Origin: Anastrepha obliqua
Taxonomy: Eukaryota > Arthropoda > Insecta > Diptera > Tephritidae
Assembly: GCF_027943255.1 (NCBI RefSeq)
Contig: NC_072894.1
Span: 131,307,601 to 131,371,600 of the forward strand
Length of the DNA stretch: 64,000 bases
Direction: 5' to 3'
Below, piece by piece: positions 22,440-33,816 of this stretch. How positions within the stretch are numbered: position 1 is the stretch's first letter; every line of letters begins with the position of its first letter. The notes below the pieces were generated by a model, which did no database searches, was not told the DNA's origin, and was given only the letters and a program-made list of their open reading frames with translations. The translations under genes were made by a program, and so were the position numbers.

Positions 22440-25400
22440 CTAATTTTTAAGAGCCATTTTTGAATAAAACTAGAGAAACCTGAAATAATCTACTTATAAA
22501 TTTTTACATATTTTATTTAAAAAAACGTCTAGGCGTGTCTGGTCTGGTGCTTGTGGTGCTGATACTGAAACAGCCAATTAAGTGCAGTTTGGTTTTGCAT
22601 TTCAGGTATTTTTGATGTTAAAGGAAATGTCGATAAGTTCGGAATTGTCGATGAAATCACAGAAATAATCGAAGTTGACTGGCATGTTAGTAGTCGTAAC
22701 AGGAGCTAAAAATCGGCCATAAAAGAGTTTTAAGCCACTTGCGCCAAAATTTTACGCAAAAATAAAGGATTTCTTTTTCCCCCAACTAATTTTTGTCATA
22801 GGATACAAATTGGCCAACTTTTACCTGTTACCGATAAGATAAATTATTTACCACTTTGAAATGCCCTTTGATTCTTTTCGTTTGCTCAGCAATCCGTCAT
22901 ACCAAAATTTTTCGCTTACGACAACTCACGACTAATTTATGTAAACTCAGCTTGACTAACAGCTTTTTCTCTTTGAAAGAAAAAATCGAAAAAAACACAA
23001 TGCTTCACTTCAAACCTAGTTATAAAATTTTAAAAGCAATATCCATTTGCCTATAAATATATCAGCACGAGATAGGGGCCATGAAAAAGTGGTCTGTTGG
23101 GTTCGAGATTAGGCGAGAAAATGGTTCTTAAACTAATCAAGTTTGTTCACTCTCCGATTCTCTCACAAGCTCAGTTCTTCAATCACCTGACATCTCCTCG
23201 TAAAAGTATAAATCCTGGTTAAATCATAGCTCTTCCTACCCTTACTTCGAATGCGCGTAACTTTTGTTACTTTTTCACAAAACGATGCTGCTCTTCTAAT
23301 CCATTTTCATATGCCTACAAAGATAATATTTATTGGCTTATATCGCCGTCTCGTGCAGAGGATACAGTAAAAGTTATTGAGCTCATTAAAAACCCTTTCT
23401 ATAAGAACAAGTCATACTCTTTTAGAGTCCGTTTAACTGAATTACTATACTCAAGAATTTTAACATTTTATACGACAAAAGTTAACGCAAAAAGAGCTTT
23501 ACTTGCATGAAAGTCGCTACAATCATACATTAAACACATTTTTACTGGCTGTGAGTTACCCCCACTATATGCCACACACTCGCCGCTCATTTAAGGCGCT
23601 GTCAGAAACCTTAATTTCACCCGTAACAACTTTATAGCGAAATAGTTGCCTGCTTTGACTGTGAATTTGATACACAGTTGTTTGTATGTTATTACATACA
23701 TATATTCTTTTTTTTCAGCTTAAAAGCTAATCTTTTCTCCTACTCATTTTCCCTTTCTTGAGCTATTTCGAGCATTTCTTAACCGAAGGGTTTCTGACAA
23801 ATGCCTCAGAGCGTTCCTCCGCATTCCGTCAATGGCTCTTCGGAACTGATCCCCTGCTGATGCCTACTTAAGCGCAATGTTGCCCCTACCCTTGCAATTG
23901 CTTTCATCAGTGTTCTTGATAGCTGAATGACAGACATCGTCACATCGTCAACGACAACGGAACGACGTGGAAAATGGCCCCATAGTGGGGCAACTGTAAA
24001 TGAATCGCATGTGGGTGACGTGGCATAACTTGTGTGCATGTATTAGGCGGCCAGAGTAGCCCTAACTATTCGCATATTCTAATCATAATTGACGTGTTTT
24101 TCTCCATACCTACTTATAAGGCACTTAAAGCAAAAATAAAAAAAAAAAAAAAAAACTAAAATGAAACGAAAACAAAAAAAGGAAAAAAACATGCAATTCC
24201 CTTGTCAGTTTCTATTTATTCAAACGGATCGATTGCGTCTTTAAGATAATACATATATACATACATATGTATGTGTGCATGCGTTGGCTTTATGCCGACG
24301 TGTGCATTTTCTTCGCTCGTATAAGCCAAATTAATGCATTTACGTTGGCATTTCCGCCTACATTTTGGCCCAATTGCTATTTCTGTTGTGCTGCCGGTAC
24401 TCGTACGTAGCACATGAATACACACATACATATGCACATGCATATGCCACGTCAGCAAGGGTTAAGGCAAATAAAATTAGAATTTTCTGACACACTTAAT
24501 ACTCGTAACGCCTAAGTACGTCTGCGCATACATTCGTATCAATACCGGATTACCATTGTTACAAAATATATTACTTGATAAATAAAAATAAAAAAAATTG
24601 GAAATCTTGGTAAGACAATACGGGCACTTCCGTGGGTGTACGAGTGCCGACGTAAAAGCTAAACTAAGTAATCCTTTACCAGTCAAGTTGAATTTATTTT
24701 CATTCACGACGGAATGTACCTGAGTGGCATTGCGTGCTGTCGGTTTGACGAGCTGCCTGTAAAGTATAATCCATGTTTATTCCATGAAATTTTTTATACA
24801 ATTACCTATAAGAATTTGATGGATTTATTATATACATATGTGGAGGCATAAGTTCATATGTATGTATGTGCTTTTGAGAGGTGGAAATGTAAAGTATTTT
24901 TAAGTGATTTCGGAAGTGGACTTCAAAACTTCCATGGACAGACAAAAGTGCTTTTGGCGGACAGTTAGAATTAGGAAAGCTTTAACGAAGTCTTTTTGAT
25001 TCGCACCACTGAAGAGAATTAAAAAATATATCATTATGTACACTTGTGCTCACGTACATAAGTCATTTTATCTTTTTACAATATTCGAAATATTTTTCAT
25101 GCGCTAAATGTTTTATAAAATTATGGTTCATTATACAACAAAATTGTCATTAATCAAACTTCCAAACCCTTTAAAATATTCATAAAAAATAGCAAATTTG
25201 ATAAAATTGCCATAAAAAACTCTATTTTTGAACCAGAAACTTTAAAGAGTTTTCAAATATGCAGTTTTGTAGTCTATTCACCTCCAGTATAATAAAGTGG
25301 CGCTTGAAAACCGCACACAAATCATATTTCAGAGGTAATAGTTCAGAAGTATTTTCTAGAGCCCCTGATTAAACAGTAGATCATTTAGATGATTTCTTTT

Positions 25401-25653
25401 ATTTTTCCTTATTTTGTACAAGGTTTGCAACGTGCTATTTAAAGGTTTTTGTGAAATAATGAACTGCATTTTTATATAAAATTTACATAAAAAAACTTAG
25501 CGTAAAAATATTTCGAATATTATAAAAATACAAAGTGACTTGATGAAGTGAGCACAAGCGTAGGTTGCGCCTACGCATTATTTTGAGCTAAATGGGATTG
25601 GTAAAACACAGATGGGGCCAAACTTAATAATAAAATGTTAATATTACAAAAGG
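22440..25653. other. intergenic, no gene seen
   Basis: Includes a poly(A)-rich stretch (24138-24185), TATGTATG tracts near 24255-24270 and 24860, and CA-type tracts. Small ORFs in this stretch are low-complexity or unsupported. Confidence 0.45.
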
Positions 25654-26460
25654 TTGGCGCATATGCGCTTGATAAGTATTTGGGACTGCTCGGCTGTATG
25701 GTTAAACTCGAAAACTGAGTGCAAGGTTACACATAGACTGAGCGAGAATGGCAAGTTCAATACCGCTACGCTTACATGGGCACCAAAACAATCACGAGAA
25801 ATTAAGAGCTGTAAAACAGCAAAGACATTGACATAAGGTGGAGAAATTTATTGGTCAGCAAACGGCTGTGGAATGCAGCTGCGCCACACACAAAGCTATA
25901 ATGGGATCAGTTTAGTCATGAAAACACTAAACGTACTGGCATAGTCTCAACACCACGTGCTGGCATTCTTAAATGCTCGCTGAGACCCCACATAGCAAGT
26001 GGACAAAGCTTCTTTTGACGAGGTTACCCCACAGCGACCAGAGCCCATAATTGGAATCAGTTCTAAAGGAATCATGAATTGGATCAGCGACTACGTATGC
26101 AATTGACATAAAGAGCGATGGACCGGTTTAGAACGCTGCAGAACTTCAAAGTGTTTGTGACAAGCCCGAACAGAAAACTGTCGAATTTTCCCCTAAAACT
26201 TGGAAAAACGGACGTTCGATTGATGGTCGGTCGTTCTACAGGACACAACTCATGGAGTGAGCATATGACCACCATTGGAATCATTGTGGATCCGATTTGC
26301 TTGTCTTGCTTAGAGGAGGCCAAGAGCACTGACCTTGTTTTCTGTTAGTATTCTGCCTTTGCTAAAGCAAGTCTACGATGCGTAACATTCGTTCTCTCAA
26401 ACTGGAGGATATTTTCAGATTAGCCAAAGAGTCATAAAAATTCTTACAAGATTAGCTATC
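25654..26460 (+). pseudogene. degenerate LINE RNase H and C-terminal region
   Basis: NGKFNTATLTWAPKQS corresponds to the ..V.L.WVPGH. strand of RNase H (25730-25800). Further on, VGRSTGHNSWSEHMTTIGII then VDPICLSCLEEAKSTDLVFC matches the usual LTGH...H....G....P.C..C.E zinc-knuckle end of I/R1-group LINE ORF2. Stops and frame changes separate the two parts. The likely 3' UTR extends to about 26590, where TACAATGGGC occurs. Confidence 0.6.
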
Positions 26461-28620
26461 TCTGTCTCTGTCTCTATTCCATCCTACCTCTTTCTTTCTA
26501 TTACTTATCTCCATCCCTTCTTGCTTATCTACCCTTTTACTTTACAGAGCTTTGAATACAATGGGCTTTTTAGCCAGAGTGTTTTAGGAGTTACCAATCT
26601 CTCAGTGCTTCTCGGCTCGCCTTTTTCAAATTTTCAAATTCAGTTGACAGTGAGCAAGCGTGATGTGTGGACAATTCCCGGCTCGATCACATGATTTATT
26701 ACCTATTGCGAGTAGTTCAACTGAATTGGGTAAAAGATTATCGGTTTTATAAGAGACTCTGTGTGAGCGCATTAAGGAGGTCCAGTTTTCGATTGGAAAA
26801 GGTAGATGTGTTTCGGCAGGATGATTCTCATGGATGTCTATCCCAAGATATCTAACCTAACAGAGGTTCTTAGTTTTATGTGAGCGATAGTCCATGGGAA
26901 AGTAAAGAAAGTAACGTAAAAACTTCTTTGCACCGCTCTCATTCTCCCTGTAAGTCTTTGCGTTATCACAAAAATTAAAGGCCTCTACAATTATATGAAC
27001 TTTTATCACTGAAGTACTCCGGGAGGCCAGCTAATCTGCTAGGCCCCTGTCTTGCTCATTGTAAGCAGGGAGATTTAAGTCGAGAATCTACAGTAAGTAC
27101 TTCATGCGTAAACAGAACGAAAAAAATCAAGCAATCTAATAAGCTACTTGTGCTCTGAAAAAAGAAAATTACAGAAAGAAACCAATAGAGCTACTTGCAG
27201 ATAACTTTTGGGGAGCCGAGTCTACAAGACTGCGGCTAAGGTGTGCTGAATACGCCAACTATAGGATTGCATAGAGTTTTTTGAACTCTCGTTCTGGATT
27301 TCTTTTGTTTTTGATTAATTAGAATAAGTCATTTGGAAGTAGTTTTTACGTGGCAGTTCTCAAGTCCAGCACATAGTTCTTTCAGGGTTAATCATTTAAA
27401 AGATATGTATCTTTGTATAACAAGGCAGAAGGAGCCAGCCACACTTACTAATGAATCCTTTGAACCCCGCTGACTGAAGTGCGACATAGTAGTTGAGCCA
27501 TTTGCCGCCTTTTCACTTTCGAGCGGCCCCAAATGGATGTTTATTGACTATCGACACTTCATCGAAGTCAAAAGTTGTGAGTGGCTTAAACCCAGATGAA
27601 AAATAATGTTTTTATTCACGCCCAGCTGAGTGATAATCAAAAAGTTGCCTTACTTGCCTGAACTTCTGCAACTGGATTGATTTTCTAGCATACGAAGTAT
27701 TTATTTTTCTGTCCTTCGTTGGCAATCAGCCAATAAACGACGCTGAGGTATGCGCTCTGTCTAACCTGTATCCTGAGAATAAAGCATATTGGGTTCTTGG
27801 CCTAATTGGACACTCTATAAATTCTGCGTGAACATTTTACTCGTTTGCCGAAATCTGCACTTATCTACTTTTATATTCCCATCGCAAATTTTTTAAATTA
27901 TTTCCTTCAAATAAATTTGATTTTTGTGAAACCCATTTTTTCATGAAATGTTGAAACTTTTTCCACTCGCTTTTGCTCACATTTCTAAGTTTTTTTTTTC
28001 TTTTGCCTTATATCTTCACATTTGTTGCAATTCAACTTTGCAACACTCCACTAAACGGGTGTTGTTGTAACCAATTTCTTCTTCGCATATCTGTATGATT
28101 TTAAATTTTTTTTGCTTTTTTTTGTTTGCGGTGCTTTCTGGTAGTGTTCGTTATTGTTACTTGGGTTGACTTAGTTTGTTTTAGGTTAGTTTGACGGCGA
28201 AATTCCTTTTTCATGCTTATTTACTATTTTTATGCTTTGCTGCTTTCTGCCACTCGTCGGCGTAGTCGTAGCCGTACACTTGCGTACTCGTACAAATGGC
28301 GAGATAACAAACTTCACATTGCACTTTATTCTGCTTAAACAACTTTTGACTGGATACTCTGACTTTGGGACTTATGCTTACGTACCTATACACACACACA
28401 GATACACTCTTTTGAAAACATACACATATGCATGGGTGTAAATATAAGTTCATATGTACATTGGTTTGAGCGCTGCTACTGACATAACAGCCAACTAACT
28501 TCTATGGTCTACTTCTCCAACTAGTTTCTTTATTGGTGTTGGTGTTGTAGTTGAACTGTTTGAAGAAGTCGAACAATGAAAGAAAAATAAAGTAGACGCT
28601 GTAGTTGCTTTCGTTAACAT
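26461..28620. other. intergenic, no gene seen
   Basis: Pyrimidine-rich CTGTCTCTGTCTCT at 26460-26475; ATCTAACCTAACAG at 26848-26861 hints at another LINE tail. No coding exon recognised. Confidence 0.4.
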
Positions 28621-28890
28621 ATAAAACTAAATCTAGAGGTCCTTTCTATTGCAGCACTGCGCGATCCGAAATAAGTCGAGTATCTCAATTTTACTTAGTC
28701 TGGTCTGTGCGCTCCTTTCGATGACTTGCGTTTTTAGTTTGGCTGTGCACCGGCTACACAACTCATTGTTAGTTGCTCGACTTTTCTTTAGTTTCAGTCT
28801 CGGTTAGTCAGTCAGTTTGGCTTTTAACGCGTAGACAGCTACGCGCACTTCAATAAAAACTTTTGTGAATTTTCCAACATGACACAGTGG
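28621..28890 (+). promoter_or_regulatory. promoter-like segment with repeated initiator motifs
   Basis: TTTCAGTCTCGGTTAGTCAG followed by TCAGTTTGG contains several TCAGT motifs (the arthropod initiator), in a block richer in G+C than its surroundings. About 60 bp later TTCCAACATGA offers a good start context, but the reading frame ends after ten codons. It could be the 5' end of a gene whose next exon lies elsewhere. Weak evidence. Confidence 0.25.
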
Positions 28891-30130
28891 GCTCATTCGT
28901 ACTGTGGATAGGAAATTTTCAGTATACTTAACTATATGCAATTTTGTTTATAGTTTTCTAAGTAATTCAATCAACTATATAAAACTACAGGTGCTTAACT
29001 CTTTAGTTGCCAGCACAGTTCTATGTATTTGACGCCCTTTGCTCCAATAGGAGTTAAAGGAAAAAAATAAATATTGTAATAAATGGTCCCATGTTCCTGG
29101 TTTGATAGTTCTTCGTATAAAACATAATGTCAACTGGAAAATAGCCTTTAAATTGCAATCATAAAAATGATGCCCAGAAATCTTAGAAAAAGGATTAATT
29201 AATGAACAAAGTTGTGAATACGCAGTAAATAATTTTTTTATTTAAAAGAATTCCCAAGCAAAAGCGAGCCGTATTTTTTTTTTTAGTTAAGTTCCTTGCA
29301 GGAACATTAGGGTCACTTTGTATGGAACCATTTTTATTCATTCTTAATAATTTGGGGCGCGCGAAATTGACTGCGTAGCTATTCTCTAATGGGCTAAATT
29401 TCTAAGAATTAAATGTCAAGCCGAATCTGCTAGAAACTATGTTGAAAAAAATTAGCCTGCCCTTATTTGATGGCAAAAGGTAAAAAATTAAAAAAAAATA
29501 AAATTTTGTAACTTAATTTTTTTAAGAAACATTTTTTATAAATAATATTTTATTGCGTAGAGGAAGAATGAAGGCAATTTTTTATTTAAACTATTTTTTT
29601 TATAAAATCAAAATAAATTATTTAAAATTAAAATAGTTTCATAATTTTTTTAAATATTATTTAATTTTATCTGACCCACTGTGCCACTATGCTTGCATTG
29701 CTAACTCCAAATGGAATTGCATGAAAGTTTTAACTAGTTAAGTAGCTATTTCTGCGCTTTGATGGAAAGTTTTCTTTTCATTTATATGTATATAGAAGAA
29801 TATATACCCTGTAGGAAATTAAAAACTGATTTGGAGAAATAAATTTGAAGTGACGAGTAACATGCCTTTTTTCAGCTGTGTGACAATATGAAAGTGACTA
29901 GATTTTCAAGAAATAAAAATGGGTCAAAAGGGATTTCTGCAAGTGGAATCTTTGTGAATGGTATCATATTATACATAATTATAAAAAAAATAATAACAAA
30001 GTTTATTAAAAAACATTTATTTACACATTGAAATTTCTTGAAAAATCATGTGTCTACAAGTTATTATTTTATAGAAATTATGTGCGCATTTTATATTTTT
30101 GATTTAAGACTGATTTTACATTTTTGTATA
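28891..30130. other. AT-rich intergenic stretch
   Basis: Very AT-rich at 29460-29670. CACAGTGGGCTCA at 28881 and TGACCCACTGTG at 29674 form a short inverted pair about 800 bp apart, a possible MITE with no agreeing target duplication. Confidence 0.35.
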
Positions 30131-30872
30131 TACGAGGGTTGCTATTTAAGTTTTGAGATATGGTAATACCAGTGTAAATATTTTGAATGTAAAGCTGCTA
30201 TTATGAAGAATTGTTTGATTTTTCCATATAACACTTTGCATACACGAGGGTTGCTATTTAAGTTTTGAGATACGGCAACAGTAGTATAAATATATCGAAT
30301 CTAAATTATAAAGCATTTTTTTGATATTTCTGATTTAAATTTTTTTTATATACGAGGGTTGCTGATTAGTTTTGAGATATGGTAACACCAATGTTGAAAT
30401 ATTTCAAATCTGAAACCATTGTTGTAAAGCATTTTCTGATGTTGCTGAATTACTTCTCTTTATATTCGAGGGTTGCTCTTTAATTTTTGTTATATGGCAA
30501 CACCACTGTCTATATTTAAAATTTGAAACTGTTATTTTGAAACAATTTTTCATATTTCGGAATTACATTTTTTATATACGAGGGTTGCTATTTAAGTTTT
30601 GTGATATGGTAGCACAAGTGAATTTGTCAAATTTTTTATTATAATCGTAAAGCATTTTTGATATTTCCAACTTCCTTTTTTTCCATACGAGGGTTGCTAC
30701 TTAAGTTTTGAGACATGGCAGCACCAGTGTAGATATTTCAGTTTGAAAACTTTTTTTAATACATTTTTTTGATATTTCGGAATCACATTTTTTATATACC
30801 AGGTTCGCTATTTATGTTTTAAGATATGGCGGCGCCAGTGTACTTATAGATATTTCAAATCTAACATCTTAA
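30131..30872 (+). repeat. seven-unit tandem array, ~111-bp period
   Basis: Units begin near 30131, 30243, 30351, 30465, 30577, 30686 and 30797 with ATACGAGGGTTGCTATTTAA followed by GTTTTGAGATATGG, an ACACCAGTG motif and ATATTTCAAATCTGAAA. Spacing is 108-114 bp. The last unit is the most diverged (ACCAGGTTCGCTATTTATG). The unit start resembles a mariner terminal repeat preceded by TA. Confidence 0.93.
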
Positions 30873-30874
30873 TC

Positions 30875-32829
30875 CTACATGTTTGCCATATTTAATGATA
30901 ATCGAGCTGAAACGTTCTATCTTACGAGTTTTATTGTATGATATTTATATTATTATGTGTTCGACTTCACTGGGAGAGTTCCAACTTGCGAACAGTGGTT
31001 TTCTCTGCAGGGCACATTCACAAATATATGTATGTATGTATATGTAGGTAGCTATTAGTGTGTATGCATTATTTGTATGTATGTATGTATTATCAACTCT
31101 ACAGTGTTCTTAGGAAGAATATTGTTTTTCTACTTTTTGGTAGTTGGTAATTTGATTTGATTTTGCAACTTTGATTGCGGTTATAATTGTGCTATATGCA
31201 ATCCGCCGTTATACACCAACAAACATAGCTACACAGATATTCTTATAAATTCGTTTGTGCACTGCTTGGATGAAAAAGTTGATGAATTTTAGATTTTATC
31301 TGTCCTACATAGATATACCTACATACATACATACACACATACAAGCGAATGAGATCTTGATTGCTTTTTTAATGGCGCTACATAGCGCACACCAGACGCT
31401 TTGGCTCACTCCTCACTTTAATTACACAAGATTTCTATGCGAAATATTTGCAAGCGACACTTGTGATGATATTGAAAAGTCGTGTAGACAACAGTAAAAT
31501 ATGAGACTAATAAAAAATATTTTTATTGATTTAAATGAATGTTAAGTCACGTAGTATTGTCTTTGAAATGCGCTACACCTGGCAAAGGTGTGGAGGTTTA
31601 TTTGATTGCAAATGTTAAAGCGTAGATTTAATAGACGAGCCCCATACGCAGCGGCATTAAAAATCGCATTACATGCGGAAAATGCATGAAATATATGTAT
31701 GTACAATATATGTGTGTATTCATGTGTACAGCATGCGACAACTAGTAAAGCTGTCATAAGGCGACGAACAAAGTAGTTTTATTTTTTGTAGTTGCGAGAA
31801 GACTTCATTGCCCAGTCTACGGATGAGCAACGATTTAATTTCGCACTTAAGCTGCATTTCTACGCTATTTTGAAATCCGACAGAGAATGGATTGATACAC
31901 TATTACCACTATGCAGGCTCAAAATATGGGCAATGGTTTAGATAGGTGGTCACCCTTAACTGAGTTTAGGAGACATTCAATGGCGTCCCCCGTTTTATTC
32001 GATTGGCTCCGGTTTTATAGAAACTGTAATTTAAAAATAACCTTTGAGTCACTGAAAGCTCAGTTCGAAAATTCGAACTCAGTATATTCAGAGTATGTTG
32101 GGTTAAGTTATGGTGGTAGTCGGTCTGTATCTACGACCAATTCACTTAGACCTTACAGGTCCGTCGTGACACCACTCAACGATGCAGGAACCTCATTTAA
32201 TTATCTGCATGAAACCCATTGGTGGCTCAAAAGACGCGCAGGATCGGTCCAATTGCTACGCTGGACAGTTCCGTAAGAACTACCTGGAAAACTTGCTCTG
32301 TAATATATATATTTAATATTCATGGAAAAAGTTCCTAGTCTCAAGGAATGTCTGCCAAATAGCCAATGACCGGTTATACAAGCCATGACCTTCGAGATAT
32401 ACGAGTACTCTCTTGAAAAGCTAAGCAGTTCCTTTGCCTTTTTCCTATTTATTTGCGGCCGTAGTATCCTCTCTGCTGGGCATGTGTCTTCATCTCTCCA
32501 TGCCCTATTGACCTCTTGGAGAATGTTATTCTTAATTATAAATAGGCTCGTGGCCGTTGATAACCCAGGTCGAAATCCAGATAACCCAAGTCAAAAAGCG
32601 GAATATCTACCATCTACTGGACTAGGTTAGGGTAGCTGTCGAGAGCTACAGCTCTCTACAAGGTGTAGAGAGATTAGTAGTTCCATCCCATCATAAACTG
32701 TTCTCTAAGCGAATTTGAAAGAATCAGCTGATGGGCTGTCATTAACAAGGGCATGACAGCAATTTGCTTATGAAAAAACTGAGATTATATTGGTGACGCT
32801 CGAAAAATATCAACACAGTTTTCGCTCAT
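30875..32829. other. intergenic, unassigned ORF
   Basis: TATGTATG tracts at 31028-31050 and 31075-31090. The ORF at 31911-32276 (121 codons, start MQAQNMGNGLDRW) is of normal amino-acid composition but resembles nothing I know. GAGAGCTACAGCTCTC at 32641-32656 is a short palindrome. Confidence 0.4.
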
Positions 32830-32912
32830 GTTACGTGGCAGCCGAAGTTGCACGCTCAATTTCGATTTCCACCACAGCTGAAGGCTAAACCTGGTAATCT
32901 ATCATCCTTAGT
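32830..32912 (+). repeat. repeat X, copy 3
   Basis: TTACGTGGCAGCCGAAGTTG, CTCAATTTCGATTTCCACC and ACAGCTGAAGGCTAAACCTG align with copies 1 and 2. Here it is not followed directly by a SINE head; the nearest SINE is about 570 bp downstream. Confidence 0.6.
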
Positions 32913-33478
32913 TCCATCGCGTCAATACCTCACGTAGTGTAATGAGCAAAGGGTGCATTTCAAGAAACATACTGTGATTAGGTCAGAGATAGTTTTTAAT
33001 GCTCTTCAGCCAGCCATCATCCCTGCTACTTCGATAAAAATACACGTGAGCCATTCGCGGGCCTTGGACTTCCGTAAGGTAGTGGCAAGTAGTAGAAGCA
33101 CCACAGCACGAACGGTTATGGAAGATAAGCGATTTAGATCTTCTTTGATCGAGTGGACTACTATTTGACCATAACTAAAATGTATCTCCGCGTGATAGGC
33201 TTAAGTATCGTAGAAGCTCCTTCAATCCGATTAACAAAGCCGGCCTCGTTTTATCATAAAAACGAGCGATGCGGTGGTGCATCCACATAAAAAGCAAATC
33301 AGACAACAAATGCAAAAATGACTTTTTTATTGGCAAGGATAAGGCAGATGAACCAGATCATCGAGTGAAAAGCACACCTCCATTGATTATGTAGAATCTC
33401 TTTTTACCTTGTACTGCCTACCCTGCCATTCCGAAACGAAGAAGAAAAGTCCGCGGTACAGTATGGCTAAAGGAAAAG

Positions 33479-33772
33479 CGGCCGCCTTACCCGGATATGT
33501 TGGTGCATGACTACCATTCCGAAGTGCGTAGGTTCGAATCTCCGGACATGAAACATCAAAATGATAGAAAAAGTGTTTTCTAATAGCGGTCGCCCCTCGG
33601 TAGACAATGCCGAACCTCTGAGTGTGTTCTGCCATGAAAAAACTATTCATAAAAAATATCTGCAGTTCGGAGTCGGCTTAAAACTGTAGCTGCTTCCACA
33701 ACAACAACATCCAGCGGCATGCCACAAATAAGAGAATCAGCTCGGCCAAACACCAAAAAAGGGTGTACGCGG
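33479..33772 (+). mobile_element. SINE-like repeat, most complete copy
   Basis: Starts CGGCCGCCTTACCCGGATAT, then GACTACCATTCCGAAGTGC and a B-box match GTAGGTTCGAATCTCC. The body continues TCTAATAGCGGTCGCCCCTC, TTCTGCCATGAAAAAAC, ATATCTGCAGTTCGGAGTCG, GAATCAGCTCGGCCAAACAC and ends GGGTGTACGCG. The head is tRNA-like (A box degenerate here, intact in the 7102 copy), which fits Pol III transcription. The unit is about 290-300 bp. A small CAA insertion lies near 33702-33712. Confidence 0.85.
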
Positions 33773-33816
33773 TGAATAAAGGACACAATAGAGGTTCTGG
33801 TTCAACTACATATCTA

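Noticed and set aside
30131..30872. CRISPR-like array
   Set aside because: The spacing is regular, but the 'spacers' are diverged copies of each other and the genome is eukaryotic; it is a tandem repeat.
31911..32276. 121-codon ORF as a host gene
   Set aside because: Composition is protein-like but I find no family, no upstream splice acceptor of quality and no polyadenylation signal close by; left unassigned.
33479..33560. A tRNA gene at the tRNA-like head
   Set aside because: A and B boxes occur, but the anticodon arm and acceptor pairing are not recognisable and the sequence continues into the SINE body seen at other loci.
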